Below, one piece after another: positions 31,810-42,456 of a stretch of 64,000 nt of DNA. The stretch is from Pardosa pseudoannulata (taxonomy: Eukaryota > Arthropoda > Arachnida > Araneae > Lycosidae). How positions within the stretch are numbered: position 1 is the stretch's first letter; every line of letters starts with the position of its first letter. A program made the translations under genes and the position numbers. The stretch spans positions 177,520,030-177,584,029 of the forward strand of contig CM063505.1 in assembly GCA_032207245.1 (NCBI GenBank), in the 5' to 3' direction. Under the pieces are notes generated by a model. The model searched no databases. It saw nothing but the letters and a program-made list of their open reading frames with translations, and was not told where the DNA came from.

Positions 31810-32936
31810 CATTACATAGATCTATGTAATTTTTTTAGCTACCATAAAGATAAGGATTATTTAAGAATGTGTTTAGGTTTAATGATGATGTCAAGTGAAT
31901 TAAAAAAAATTCGTATAGAACCTGCTGTTAACGACATTTGATTTGCTATCGTTTGGAATAACACCGCTAATTACTGTTTCGCATTACCTATGTTGTTCTC
32001 TAAAGAAAAACAAAATTACAAATTAACGATTATTTTCCTTTCTAATACGCAATTCTCACGGGATAAGTAATATTCACAAGTTTTCTGACAGTTTCGGTTA
32101 CGTGGATCGGAAACCAATTTCCAAGATTTCTGCCTGATCAATCTTTTAAACAAAGTTGAAATACTGTCTGAAACACGTCTGAGAAATTCTGTAGTCATTT
32201 CCAAATTGCAGTTTTCCTTGGTATATTTTAAATGGTTTCCTATTATGCTAAACAGTAAATTATGAAACTAGAAAGTTCCTAGATAATATTTCCCCTGTCC
32301 CCTAATAAGTTGTAATTAATATTTTTTTCGTCATATTTTTACAGAACTTTTCATTTACAGACTATAATTGATGATTTTAAGAGAAATTTCTGTTACGGAA
32401 AAGTGATAAGTAACGTAATTTTGGCTATTTCATTTCTTGAATAGTTTAAAAACTTTTAAAAAGATTTATATATTTAAAAGATCTATTTATTTTATTTTAT
32501 TTCTCTTTATTTATTTCTTCCATATCATTTAAAAATAGATTCAATAGATATTTAAAAATATATATCCGATTTAATACAGACTATCAAATCTAATATAATC
32601 AAAATAAAACTAGTGAATTATGTTTTCCCCTGTCATTTGCGATTTTAAAAGTGAAAACACATACTTTTAGTGAAGTGCTTTATGATACCTAATAAAATAG
32701 TGCACTGAAAACATCATGTTTTTAAGTTTTATAAAAATGAGAATTTTTATCTACGAGTTTTACATTGACCCGTTTTTTCCATATCTATAAAAATAAGTAC
32801 TAAGTTGTTTAAATGACTTGTAAAGATAAAGATCTTTGTGTAAAAATATTGTTTTTTTTTCTTTAAGTAAGAAAATGTATTAAAATCTGAAAATGATCAT
32901 AAAAAGTTTGTTGAACTAGTTTAACTTTGATTGACT
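31810..32936. other. Unassigned AT-rich DNA
   Basis: Nothing supported on either strand. Confidence 0.5.
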
Positions 32937-32944
32937 GTATATAA

Positions 32945-33462
32945 CAGGGGTAGCCAAGCTCTTTTAAAGTCCGAGCCATTTTTTTAAATTCTGAAATTTT
33001 TCGCGAGTCTCAATTAGATACGTATCTAAAAGGTATGCAAAACACATATTAATTTTTTTTACAGAAATTATATTAATGAATGTCATTTGGAAGTTCTTCA
33101 TTCTTTAATTTTCAAGGAATTTTTTTAATAGTCGATGACTTTTTGCATTGGTGTGAATGTAATTTACAATGTGTTACATTGTTTTCATAACATCAGGATA
33201 TTTTAAATATGTTGAAACAAGATGTTCTAGGTGAATTAAGCAGTGAATCGTTATTAATTGTGGAATTTGAGAATCGTCTCTTAAAAGGACAATAAGACCG
33301 ATTTTTTTACCTAGCATTGCCGAAGCTCCATCAGTTGTAATATTTTTTTAAAAATATAATAGCAAAAAAATGAAAAGGGAACTCGGGTACATGTATCGAG
33401 ATCCACAAATAATCCTTCAAAGAGCATCATGTGGCTCGCGAATCGTAAGTTGGCCACTCCTG
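32945..33462 (-). mobile_element. hAT element remnant with exact 8-bp target duplication
   Basis: The terminal sequences CAGGGGTAGCC and, inverted, CAGGAGTGGCC, with GAGCCA subterminally on both sides, are classic hAT ends. GTATATAA flanks it perfectly (32937-32944 and 33463-33470). It is an internally deleted copy (518 bp) that keeps a piece of transposase on the minus strand. Confidence 0.9.
33105..33341 (-). pseudogene. hAT transposase fragment (ZBED5/FAM200-like clade), broken
   Basis: The minus-strand translation reads TTDGASAMLGKKIG, the conserved DGA...M.G..G block around the middle of the hAT catalytic domain. It continues to HCLIHLEHL (the family's HC..H...L motif) and IVNYI further on. 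One in-frame TAA interrupts it before HIVNYIH and another ends it at 33105. About 79 codons remain of a protein normally around 600 residues, with no start. It is a dead fragment inside the deleted element 32945-33462. Assignment to the family with HCxxHxxxL rests on motif recognition, not alignment. Confidence 0.8.
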
Positions 33463-33470
33463 GTATATAA

Positions 33471-34307
33471 AATCCTTTATTTGCATCTATGTAAATAAGA
33501 TTGCTTGACATATATGTGTGCAATTGAGTAGACAATAGACAGTGGCACTTTATGAATCAAAGTCAAGGCATCTGTTTATACAGAATACCTAGTGATGTAA
33601 AAATGCCACCTAAACCTCCAAACGAAAAAGGATCAAAAAGAATAATTTGTAACTTCAGTGTTCAGTATAGGTTAGTTTAAATGAGTAAATGTTGAACGCA
33701 CGTATTACATATAGAACCATGTTGGTCGATAAATAATAGGAGGCATAAGTCCTTTCCCACATCAAAGTTGTGGGTAACACTGCGTTGTCAAAGTTTAATA
33801 ATAATAATAAAAATTAAACTAAACTAGAACCTTGACAGTAACAAAATATAAGAAGTTTACAGATAAGCAAACAATAGTTGAACAAGCAGCAAATTAGGAA
33901 AAAATTACTGTGTCGCCATCTATCGAGAAGAGGAGTAACTAAAGATTAAAAAATGCAACTTTTGTAGTAAGAATGTTAACATAAAAAATATTCTGTAAGA
34001 AATAATTACTCCAGGTACAAAAATATATAAGATAACAAGAAGATAGTTTCATTTTATTATATAATTTTTTAAGATTTTTTAGAAGACCTAAATAATTTTT
34101 TTATATTCGTTTATAGTTTTTTCAATTACAGAATACAATACAACACAACAACAAGTTAATACGAGTTAATTGAACTAGCAAAATAACTGAATCATGGGAT
34201 TCCCTTAAATTTGGTAGCACCAAAATTAGTTGGAACTCGGAAAAAGGCAAACAAGCTAAGACTCATAGAATAAAATTTAATAAATGCAAAACACCGCACG
34301 GAATTAC
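33471..34307. other. Unassigned AT-rich DNA
   Basis: No feature supported. Confidence 0.5.
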
Positions 34308-34698
34308 TACAGTGGACTCCGTTTAATGTGATCGCGGTTACTGTTATCAATCACTTATTGTTATCGAAATCACTAAGTCCCGATTTTCTCTATTCATTTG
34401 TATGTTAAAATTATTGCTTTATGGGATTATTACATCGGTTAATGCTATCAGTTTTAATCTCGTTTTAACTGGCAAAGGAATATTCACAATGTATTAAAAA
34501 AAAAAAAAAACAATCTTTTCTTTCATTTCCTTGCTGTTTCAATTTCCAAGAATTCTCCCTCTTCCACCTAGGGAAATGGGGAATGATAAAAGGAGTGGGG
34601 TTACACGTTCCAAGAATTTTTCAGAAATACGCAATCCATGGTTGTCAGATAAGTAGAGGGCAACACATTCTTATAAGGCGCCCACAGTATATATATTC

Positions 34699-34850
34699 CC
34701 ACAGTAGGACAAATTCTTAAATTATGACAATTCTGGTTTTAGTTTCAAACGGAAGGACAGTTTATTGTTTGTATATTGGCTGTTGTAAAGCTGAAAATGA
34801 ATGGGAAGGGCATTATAGTAGTTAGCGACGTTGAGACAAATTGCCTTATA
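34699..34850. mobile_element. 165-bp MITE family (copy 3), inside Tigger
   Basis: Core blocks (TATGACAATTCTGG, GACAGTTTATTGTTTG, AATGAATGGGAAGGGCAT) and the right end AAATTGCCTTAT match the other copies; the left end is slightly truncated. Confidence 0.7.
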
Positions 34851-34896
34851 GGAACTGAGAAGGAGCGTATTCCCAATTTATGCCTTTCTAGATTAC

Positions 34897-35085
34897 ATGC
34901 AGATTGTTGATATGGAAGCCAGAAAGAGAAATGATTTCACATTAAAACAAAAGATCGAAATTTTTAATAGCTGTGACAGGTTACCAATAATGAGCCAGCG
35001 CAATGCTGAAGCGCAGTTAAACATTTCTCAGCCTCTGAATTGCATTGGAAGTGTTGAAACGTGGAGTTTAACACTGCTCCGATAA
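34897..35085 (+). pseudogene. Tigger/pogo transposase N-terminus, truncated
   Basis: The frame reads RKRNDFTLKQKIEIFNSCD near its start and MSQRNAEAQLNISQ after it, the helix-turn-helix (CENP-B/psq type) that begins Tigger transposases and binds the element's ends. The upstream Met may or may not be the true start. The frame loses similarity after about residue 45 and stops at 62 codons; no DDE catalytic region remains. It lies inside the TIR-bounded element 34310-35572, which supports the call independently. Confidence 0.75.
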
Positions 35086-35271
35086 CTTTAAAAATCATTA
35101 TGATTACGAACAATTTATCAATGAGCTTCTTAGAAAAATTTGTATACAGTTAACAATTGATCATTTTTTTAAATTATGCATATAATTCTTATATTTTAAA
35201 GAATAATATACAGTACATAAATACAAGTTGAGTTTTTTCATTTTATATTGAAATTTAGTAAGTGTGAATTA

Positions 35272-35453
35272 TGGCTTGGTTTGGTTTTTGAAGTGCACGA
35301 TGGTTTGGTTTTTGCAACACGATGGCTAATGAAACCGGGGTTTACTTCTTAAAGCCGATTCCGAACGGCTACGAACATCCATGCCATAGTGGGATTCGCC
35401 AACGCCAATCCAAACGCCATCACCCAAACCATTCGGCCACCGTTCGGTGTACA
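35272..35453 (-). mobile_element. SINE-A copy with 9-bp target duplication, inside Tigger
   Basis: A minus-strand copy (GGCTTGGTTTGG tail, AAGCCGATTCCGAACGGCTA, CATTCGGCCACCGTTCGG head) in which part of the B-box segment is rearranged. TGTGAATTA repeats at 35263-35271 and 35454-35462. Confidence 0.85.
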
Positions 35454-35574
35454 TGTGAATTAAAGGGGGTTGGTAAATTTATCTAATTTTGAATATCGTT
35501 TATTGTTATCAATAGGTTATTGATATCAAAATCACAGACTCCCAAACTGATCACATTAAGCTGAGTTAACTGTA

Positions 35575-35916
35575 TTTTTTTTTTCTTTTTCTGATTCAAT
35601 ATAGTATTTTGCTTACTTGATGTGATTTTTCACTTGTTCTACCCTTATCTTCCTTCCTTTTATAGTATAAAAGGGATGCATATATAGATTTTTTGGGGAA
35701 AACAATTAGTTATTTTTAACTTTAAATAATTATTATTACTGTATTTTATAATTTGAAACACTTTTACAAAATGTATTTCTAATGACATATTCACTTTTCA
35801 AGCAGATTGCTTTAAAATGAAATTGCTTTAAAATGAAATAAGATTTGAAATTTTGCTGTCTAATAGCTTTAGAATTTGAGCTTTCAACTAAAAGAAAAAT
35901 TAACCTTTTAATGTTT
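35575..35916. other. Unassigned AT-rich DNA
   Basis: Nothing supported. Confidence 0.5.
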
Positions 35917-36945
35917 CAAATAATAAAAAAAATCTTGTTGTATATTTTTCTTATTATATTTTGGCGATAAGTGCTTTTAATATTTTAAGTGCATTAGTAA
36001 ATATCTGCTAAAAATATGTTCATTAATAATTTATTCTCATACATTTATCGAATTATCGATTCCCAAACAAAATTCCAATTAAAATTTATGTCGATTTTAT
36101 TGTTTTCTGAAAATGGCAGAACACGAATTCTCCTTGATTGATAAAGCATATTGTAATTTTAATTTAGTCATATTGAAACGCATGGAGCAATAACGATTGT
36201 TCCCCAAATATTTCCATTTACTTTACTCGTGCATTTATTGCGCTGAATTTCTAGAGAATAATATCATTCACCTGTTTAGAGTTTATCAATGATTTGAATA
36301 AAGTAGACTTTCTTTGATTAAGTTTTTAAATTCTATCGTCAGTTTAAAAACTTTTTCATTGTTTTAAAGAGTAAAATAACTGCGGTTATACATTTCTTAT
36401 TATTATTCTACGATAGGTGCTTTTTAAAATTTCAATTTATCAAGTGTTTGTTAAAAACATGTACTTTAATTATTTCTTATCATAAACTTATTAAATTTAT
36501 TAAATAACAAATCTATCGAAAAGCTAGATTAAAATTTTGAGTTAATTTCATTACTTCCATGTACTATGGAAGTAATGATATCAACTCAAAATGGATAGAT
36601 ATTCTCTTTGACTGCTAAATCATGCTGTAATTTTAGTTTAGTAATACCGAAAAATAGTCCTCAGTATTTTAAGTGAATTAAAAGTCTTTAAAAATGTGTC
36701 CAACAACTTTCTTACAGCATTCGTTTATCAACTCCCTAACATAACCTTGTTTAAATTTTTAGTCCATTTTATTCTTACAGTAAATAGTAGCAGAGGAATT
36801 CTCCCTGTTTGCTACAGCAGATGGTGGCTTTAATTTAATCATAGCATAACACGTAATGCACACACACCTCAATAGCTGCTGTCCTCTACATATTTCAATC
36901 TATTCCCACCATATTTATTTCAACTTGGTGGATAGTTAAAGTTAT

Positions 36946-37110
36946 AATAAGGCAATTTCAAGCAGTAGGACACATCTTAAACTTATGACAATTCTGGGTT
37001 CAGTTTCAAACGAAAGGGCAGTTTATTGTTTGTTTATTGGCTGTTGTAAATATGAAAATGAATGAGAAGGGCATTATTATAGTTCGTGACGTTGCGACAA
37101 ATTGCTCTAT
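36946..37110. mobile_element. 165-bp MITE family (copy 4)
   Basis: The left end ATAAGGCAATTTCAAGCAGT and right end AAATTGCTCTAT are the clearest in the window for this family; the core is intact (GGGCAGTTTATTGTTTGTTT, AAAATGAATGAGAAGGGCAT). It lies about 460 bp upstream of the THAP frame. Confidence 0.8.
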
Positions 37111-37212
37111 TGGGATGCAGGAAATATCGGAAAAGTTTCTTCAATGAATGCTACTATATTGGGGTCGACATATGTCACAGGCGACTTCCACATCATAATG
37201 ATGTCAGGAGTA

Positions 37213-37294
37213 GTTATAATGACGTCAGAAGACGCCAGAGAAGAAATTTATGGTACCAAAGTCCCATCTCTGGCTACTTCTGACGTCGTTATAG
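37213..37294. repeat. Imperfect inverted repeat containing TGACGTC motifs
   Basis: Arms 37213-37241 (ATAATGACGTCAGAAG...CCAGAGA) and 37266-37294 (TCTCTGG...CTTCTGACGTCGTTAT) are separated by about 24 bp. The left arm contains a full TGACGTCA palindrome. It could be a foldback relic; the open frames running through it are by-products of the symmetry. Confidence 0.5.
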
Positions 37295-37568
37295 TGAGGA
37301 AGTTGATGGTGACACATCTCGACTGTAATATGGTAGCACCCAATGACTTCCAGATTCCAGCTTTGATTTGCTAATGTCATTGCACCTGTGGAAATTTGTT
37401 ATTGTGACCACGAACCTATTTTGCCCCATCCACATTCTCTATAAGAAAATGTGCACATGACGTCAGGTGCAGCGCGAATTGAAGCTGAACTTCCTTGTTG
37501 GCAAAACATTGGAATTTCCTACGAATTGTGTTTGTTATTGGGGTTTTAATTTTGCCAATTATCTAAAA

Positions 37569-37763
37569 ATGGTCACAAGCTGTTGTACGTATGGCTGTAC
37601 TAAGCGTTTCAAAAAAGATATTAGATTTTATCGCTTACCTAAAAATCCTACATTGAGAATGCTTTGGATAAAAGCTTTGAAAAGGCAAGACTGGATTCCA
37701 AGTTCTTCGAGAACTTGCGGCAAACATTTTCAGAATGGTAATAAAACTTTAACTTTACTGTAA
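37569..37763 (+). CDS. THAP-type zinc finger protein fragment or first exon
   Basis: From the ATG at 37569 the 64-codon frame encodes a nearly complete THAP DNA-binding domain: Cys at residue 5 or 6 and at 10 (SCCTYGC), FYRLP at 20-24, the invariant Trp at 33, WIP at 42-44, and CGKHF at 50-54 supplying the third Cys and the His ligand. All four zinc ligands are therefore present. The AVPT-like box that closes the domain is missing, and the frame ends NGNKTLTLL. A possible donor (GTAATA) at about 37741 could send transcription to a further exon, but none was found. An in-frame upstream ATG at 37467 exists, but THAP proteins normally start within a few residues of the first Cys, so the internal Met is preferred. 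It could be a host regulator's first exon or a relic of a THAP-encoding transposon. Confidence 0.6.
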   Translation: MVTSCCTYGCTKRFKKDIRFYRLPKNPTLRMLWIKALKRQDWIPSSSRTCGKHFQNGNKTLTLL

Positions 37764-38710
37764 TGTAATAGATTATATAAAATTGTTATGCTCTAAGAAT
37801 TTTTTTATTATTACTAAGTTTTTTTTCATATTTCTAATGTATTTTCTATGCTTTTGTGAGAAGTACTGTACCTAAAAATGTAATAATTTTTTGTCCTTAA
37901 AGTGATCAGGTTTTGTGCATTTTTATTAGATTCTTATTTATATAATAGTTTATTGTGCCTGTTAGCATAATAAAAGTAGTTGTACTTTGATTATGATAAC
38001 TTATAGCACTGTGTAAAGTGTTTAATTAAAAAATATATATATAATTTTGTAAGTGCTAAAAAAATCTATTTTGAATTACTTGGCCAGTGTCTTATGTTTC
38101 CTTCTCCTTCCCTTAAATAAAATTTAGTTTTATTGTATACGTGATCCATATTGAAGCTCATAAGATACAATGAGAACAAGCAATGTTTTACCAATGAAAA
38201 GTTGAGCTGTAGTCAGCACTCGTATTTGTTTACACACATGCACTTTCTCTATTAATGACCAAGATAGATATTTGGCTGGCTCAAATCTTGATCTGATTAT
38301 CCTCGTTAAGAAATCACTGTCTTTATTAACTGACCTACAACGGCCTAATCCTCGGTTAAAAAAGAAATACAAATTTCCTATTGTTTCAAACAAAAATATT
38401 TGTTCTGTTACATTTTTATTATTTCTCGACGAGTGCTTTTAATATTTCCAGTGCATTAAACATCTGTCAAAAATATGTCTATTAAGAATTTTTAGAACAC
38501 ATATATTGACTTTATCGAATCCTAAACAACTAAACTCCAATTAAAGTTTCGAGTTTATTTTATTGCATCCGGAAAATGGCAGCAGAGGAATTCTGCTTGA
38601 CTGCTAAATCATTGTGATTTTAATCAAACCATATTAAAACATACACCATAATGATTCTTTCTAAAATATTTCATTCTATCCCGTACTTATTCCGCTAAAT
38701 AACAGAAATT

Positions 38711-39331
38711 TATCAAACTCACTCATATTATTTCAAATTTATTTAAAACCTACCTCCAGGCAGTAAAATTTGCAAGACAGTTTCCTCCTCCCATCATTTC
38801 TGACTGATTAAATATCGATGGTATCAATTTATGATGCAAACAATGAACTTTTAAGGAATGCAGTTTTAATGGCCCAAGGTCTATCGTGGTCTCACAATCT
38901 ATTGTGGATGGTTACAAGTAATTATGCAGTTAATTTTGAATATAATTTAAATCATGGCAAGAACAGAAAATAAATATTTTTGTCTGATATTGTTCATTTG
39001 CTATTGAAATACATTAGCTACGGTGAATATTTGCAGGTGAAGAATTTAGAGGTGTCATTCTGAAAATTCTAACTAAACATTTGCATGTGATTATACATTA
39101 ATTATAATATCTTACTATGGTGTTAAATGAACATGAACCGTTTCAGTTTGCATAAATTCTACATAACTATAATGCTTTTACGGTTGTAGTAGGATTACAC
39201 CAGCCACACTCGAGATTGCTTAAAAAGACGCCATGACTAGATTGTTAGAGCACAGCCATTAAAGAATGTTATCCATCGGCACAAAATCTTTTTCTGTAAA
39301 AGACAAGATAATTATGGATTTAGTACCCATG
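38711..39331. other. Unassigned AT-rich DNA
   Basis: No feature supported. Confidence 0.5.
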
Positions 39332-39828
39332 GAGCCGCGGTAGCTCAGTCGGTAAAGGCAACGCTCTCGTAACTGGAGTTTTGAGTTCGGAGAACGTGCC
39401 AGCTTAAGATCCGCCGAGTTCGTTAAAAGTGACTGGGCACGTAAAATAGGTTCGTGGTCACAAAGTCCTTCAAGTCAATATTCCTGGAGGTGGCAGGCCA
39501 AGCATATGGGTCTTCTGCTTGTTTTCTGCTTCAAAATGACGAGGACCCACTTGAGCATAAGTTGTACTTTCACCCTTGTGGTGCTCGTTAAAAACGAAAG
39601 GCTCACCCCTTTGCCTTAATACGAGTAGTCCCAGGCTCAATCGTGCTTGGTTTGACCAAGTGGCATAAGACAACAGCAACATTTTTTAAAACTGGTATTT
39701 ACTATCTAGCGGACCCTCAAATTTTATTGGAGACCACTGCTATTGAGGCAATCCTGTCTGTTTAAACCGTAGTGAGCACTTGGAGTTCTTGTAATGCTGG
39801 CGGGAATCAATGAAAATATGTTAAAAGC
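39332..39828 (+). mobile_element. SINE-B, full-length founder copy next to the 233-bp array
   Basis: The tRNA-like head carries a perfect A box (TAGCTCAGTCGG) and CTCTCGTAACTGGAG as anticodon arm (tRNA-Thr(CGT)-like); the B box region is decayed (GAGTTCGGAG). The body (AGTGACTGGGCACGTAAAAT, GGAGGTGGCAGGCCAAGC, GACGAGGACCCACTTGAGCA) aligns with the copy at 2286. The last 233 bp, from 39596, is the first monomer of the tandem array that follows. Confidence 0.85.
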
Positions 39829-41918
39829 GAAAGGTGCACCCCTTTGCCTTAATACGAGTAGTCCCCGGCTCAATCATGCTTGGTTTGACCAAGTGGCATA
39901 AGACAACAGCAGCATTTTTTAAACCCGGTAGGTACTATCTAGCGGAACCTCAAATTTTATTCGAGACCACTGCTATTGGGGCAATCCTGTCTGTTTAAAC
40001 CGTGGTGAACATTTGGAGTACTTGTAATGCTGGCGGGAATCAATGAATATATGTTAAAAGCGAAAGGTGCACCCCTTTGCCTTAATACGAGTAGTCCCCG
40101 GCTCAATCATGCTTGGTTTGACCAAGTGGCATAAGACAACAGCAGCATTTTTTAAACCCGGTAGGTACTATCTAGCGGAACCTCAAATTTTATTCGAGAC
40201 CACTGCTATTGGGGCAATCCTGTCTGTTTAAACCGTGGTGAACATTTGGAGTACTTGTAATGCTGGCGGGAATCAATGAATATATGTTAAAAGCGAAAGG
40301 TGCACCCCTTTGCCTTAATACGAGTAGTCCCCGGCTCAATCATGCTTGGTTTGACCAAGTGGCATAAGACAACAGCAGCATTTTTTAAACCCGGTAGGTA
40401 CTATCTAGCGGAACCTCAAATTTTATTCGAGACCACTGCTATTGGGGCAATCCTGTCTGTTTAAACCGTGGTGAACATTTGGAGTACTTGTAATGCTGGC
40501 GGGAATCAATGAATATATGTTAAAAGCGAAAGGTGCACCCCTTTGCCTTAATACGAGTAGTCCCCGGCTCAATCATGCTTGATTTGACCAAGTGGCATAA
40601 GACAACAGCAGCATTTTTTAAACCCGGTAGGTACTATCTAGCGGAACCTCAAATTTTATTCGAGACCACTGCTATTGGGGCAATCCTGTCTGTTTAAACC
40701 GTGGTGAACATTTGGAGTACTTGTAATGCTGGCGGGAATCAATGAATATATGTTAAAAGCGAAAGGCGCACCGCTTTGCCTTAATACGAGTAGTCCCCAG
40801 CTCAATCATGCTTGGTTTGACCAAGTGGCATAAGACAACAGCAGCATTTTTTAAACCCGGTAGGTACTATCTAGCGGAACCTCAAATTTTATTCGAGACC
40901 ACTGCTATTGGGGCAATCCTGTCTGTTTAAACCGTGGTGAACATTTGGAGTACTTGTAATGCTGGCGGGAATCAATGAATATATGTTAAAAGCGAAAGGT
41001 GCACCCCTTTGCCTTAATACGAGTAGTCCCCGGCTCAATCATGCTTGATTTGACCAAGTGGCATAAGACAACAGCAGCATTTTTTAAACCCGGTAGGTAC
41101 TATCTAGCGGAACCTCAAACTTTATTCGAGACCACTGCTATTGGGGCAATCCTGTCTGTTTAAACCGTGGTGAACATTTGGAGTACTTGTAATGCTGGCG
41201 GGAATCAATGAATATATGTTAAAAGCGAAAGGCGCACCGCTTTGCCTTAATACGAGTAGTCCCCAGCTCAATCATGCTTGGTTTGACCAAGTGGCATAAG
41301 ACAACAACAGCATTTTTTAAACCCGGTAGGTACTATCTAGCGGAACCTCAAACTTTATTCGAGACCACTGCTATTGGGGCAATCCTGTCTGTTTAAACCG
41401 TGGTGAACATTTAGAGTACTTGTAATGCTGGCGGGAATCAATGAATATATGTTAAAAGCGAAAGGCGCACCGCTTTGCCTTAATACGAGTAGTCCCCGGC
41501 TCAATCATGCTTGGTTTGACCAAGTGGCATAAGACAACAGCAGCATTTTTTAAACCCGGTAGGTACTATCTAGCGGAACCTCAAACTTTATTCGAGACCA
41601 CTGCTATTGGGGCAATCCTGTCTGTTTAAACCGTGGTGAACATTTAGAGTACTTGTAATGCTGGCGGGAATCAATGAATATATGTTAAAAGCGAAAGGCG
41701 CACCGCTTTGCCTTAATACGAGTAGTCCCCGGCTCAATCATGCTTGGTTTGACCAAGTGGCATAAGACAACAACAGCATTTTTTAAACCCGGTAGGTACT
41801 ATCTAGCGGAACCTCAAACTTTATTCGAGACCACTGCTATTGGGGCAATCCTGTCTGTTTAAACCGTGGTGAACATTTAGAGTACTTGTAATGCTGGCGG
41901 GAATCAATGAATATATGT
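39596..41918 (+). repeat. Satellite-like array: ten 233-bp monomers derived from the SINE-B 3' end
   Basis: Monomers start at 39596, 39829, 40062, 40295, 40528, 40761, 40994, 41227, 41460 and 41693, an exact 233-bp period, and the last ends about eight bases short. Each begins GAAAGG(T/C)GCACC(C/G)CTTTGC and ends near GGCGGGAATCAATGAATATA. The first monomer is the most diverged and is continuous with the SINE-B body, marking it as the ancestor. Later monomers differ by a few diagnostic bases. No open frame of note. Confidence 0.95.
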
Positions 41919-42356
41919 GCACACACACATACACGCGTGTTTATAATATACTGTAATATAACAATTTTAGCATAATCTAGGTGCTGTTGAAAAATGTCGG
42001 AGACTGAAAAGAGAGAATATTATTTGACACCTTATATGTCGCCTGACTATCGGAAAACGTCAAAAGTTGTATTTCATCTCCGAGACGAAGTTGATTATGA
42101 GAAAGGATTATAGAGAATACGTGAGGGACGCAACTCACATCAGCACACGTGTAAACATTTTATGTAAGATGTTGTATAAGAAAAGCTAAATTGACTAAAA
42201 TGTGGTTTGGCGTTCGTCAACCAGTATATTGGTATTTAGAAATAGAACGGAAATTTCACCAAAGGACAGAAAAAGTCTGTCTTTTAAGTACAGAATTGCC
42301 AACAAATTCAAATGAAATTCAGCATTTGGAATAAATACCATTACACACATAATTAT
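41919..42356. other. Unassigned DNA
   Basis: No feature supported. It begins with a short CA-rich tract (about 41917-41932). Confidence 0.5.
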
Positions 42357-42372
42357 GTATATATGTATATAT

Positions 42373-42451
<79 letters not shown>
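42357..42451. repeat. (TA)n microsatellite
   Basis: A nearly pure TA dinucleotide repeat with a few interruptions, ending in a CA tract. Tyr-Ile open frames here are artefacts. Confidence 0.95.

Positions 42452-42456
<5 letters not shown>

Larger units (their letters stand above)
34310..35572 (+). mobile_element. Tigger/pogo-family transposon remnant with two nested insertions
   Basis: TA flanks both ends (34308-34309, 35573-35574). The terminal repeats are CAGTGGACTCCGTTTAATGT and, inverted, CAGTTAACTCAGCTTAATGT, and both continue to TATTGTTATC-type subterminal sequence. Inside are the start of a Tigger-type transposase, a 165-bp-family MITE (34699-34850) and a SINE-A (35272-35453). Removing those leaves roughly 0.9 kb, so most of the transposase gene is deleted. 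Confidence 0.85.
35917..38710. repeat. Degenerate tandem repeat field, about four diverged units
   Basis: Ordered blocks recur at about 35950-36270, 36390-36660, 36660-36880 and 38400-38710. They are a TTATTATTnn.CGA.AGTGCTTTTAATATTT block, then an AAATATGT.CATTAA-like block, then TTATCGAAT...CCAATTAAA, then AAAATGGCAGCAGAGGAATTC, then ACTGCTAAATCAT.GT.ATTTTAAT. The units are strongly diverged and of unequal length. A 165-bp MITE, an inverted repeat and the THAP frame lie between the third and fourth units. Confidence 0.55.

Noticed and set aside
33603..33672. Short MPPKPPNEKG-type frame ending at a donor-like AG|GTTAGT
   Set aside because: Only about 23 codons, with no partner exon or family match.
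37086..37374. Overlapping 65- and 90-codon frames upstream of the THAP exon
   Set aside because: They overlap a MITE end and an imperfect inverted repeat, and two frames are open over the same DNA.
39596..41918. CRISPR-like regular array
   Set aside because: The 233-bp units are near-identical throughout with no unique spacers, in a eukaryotic context, and derive from a SINE.
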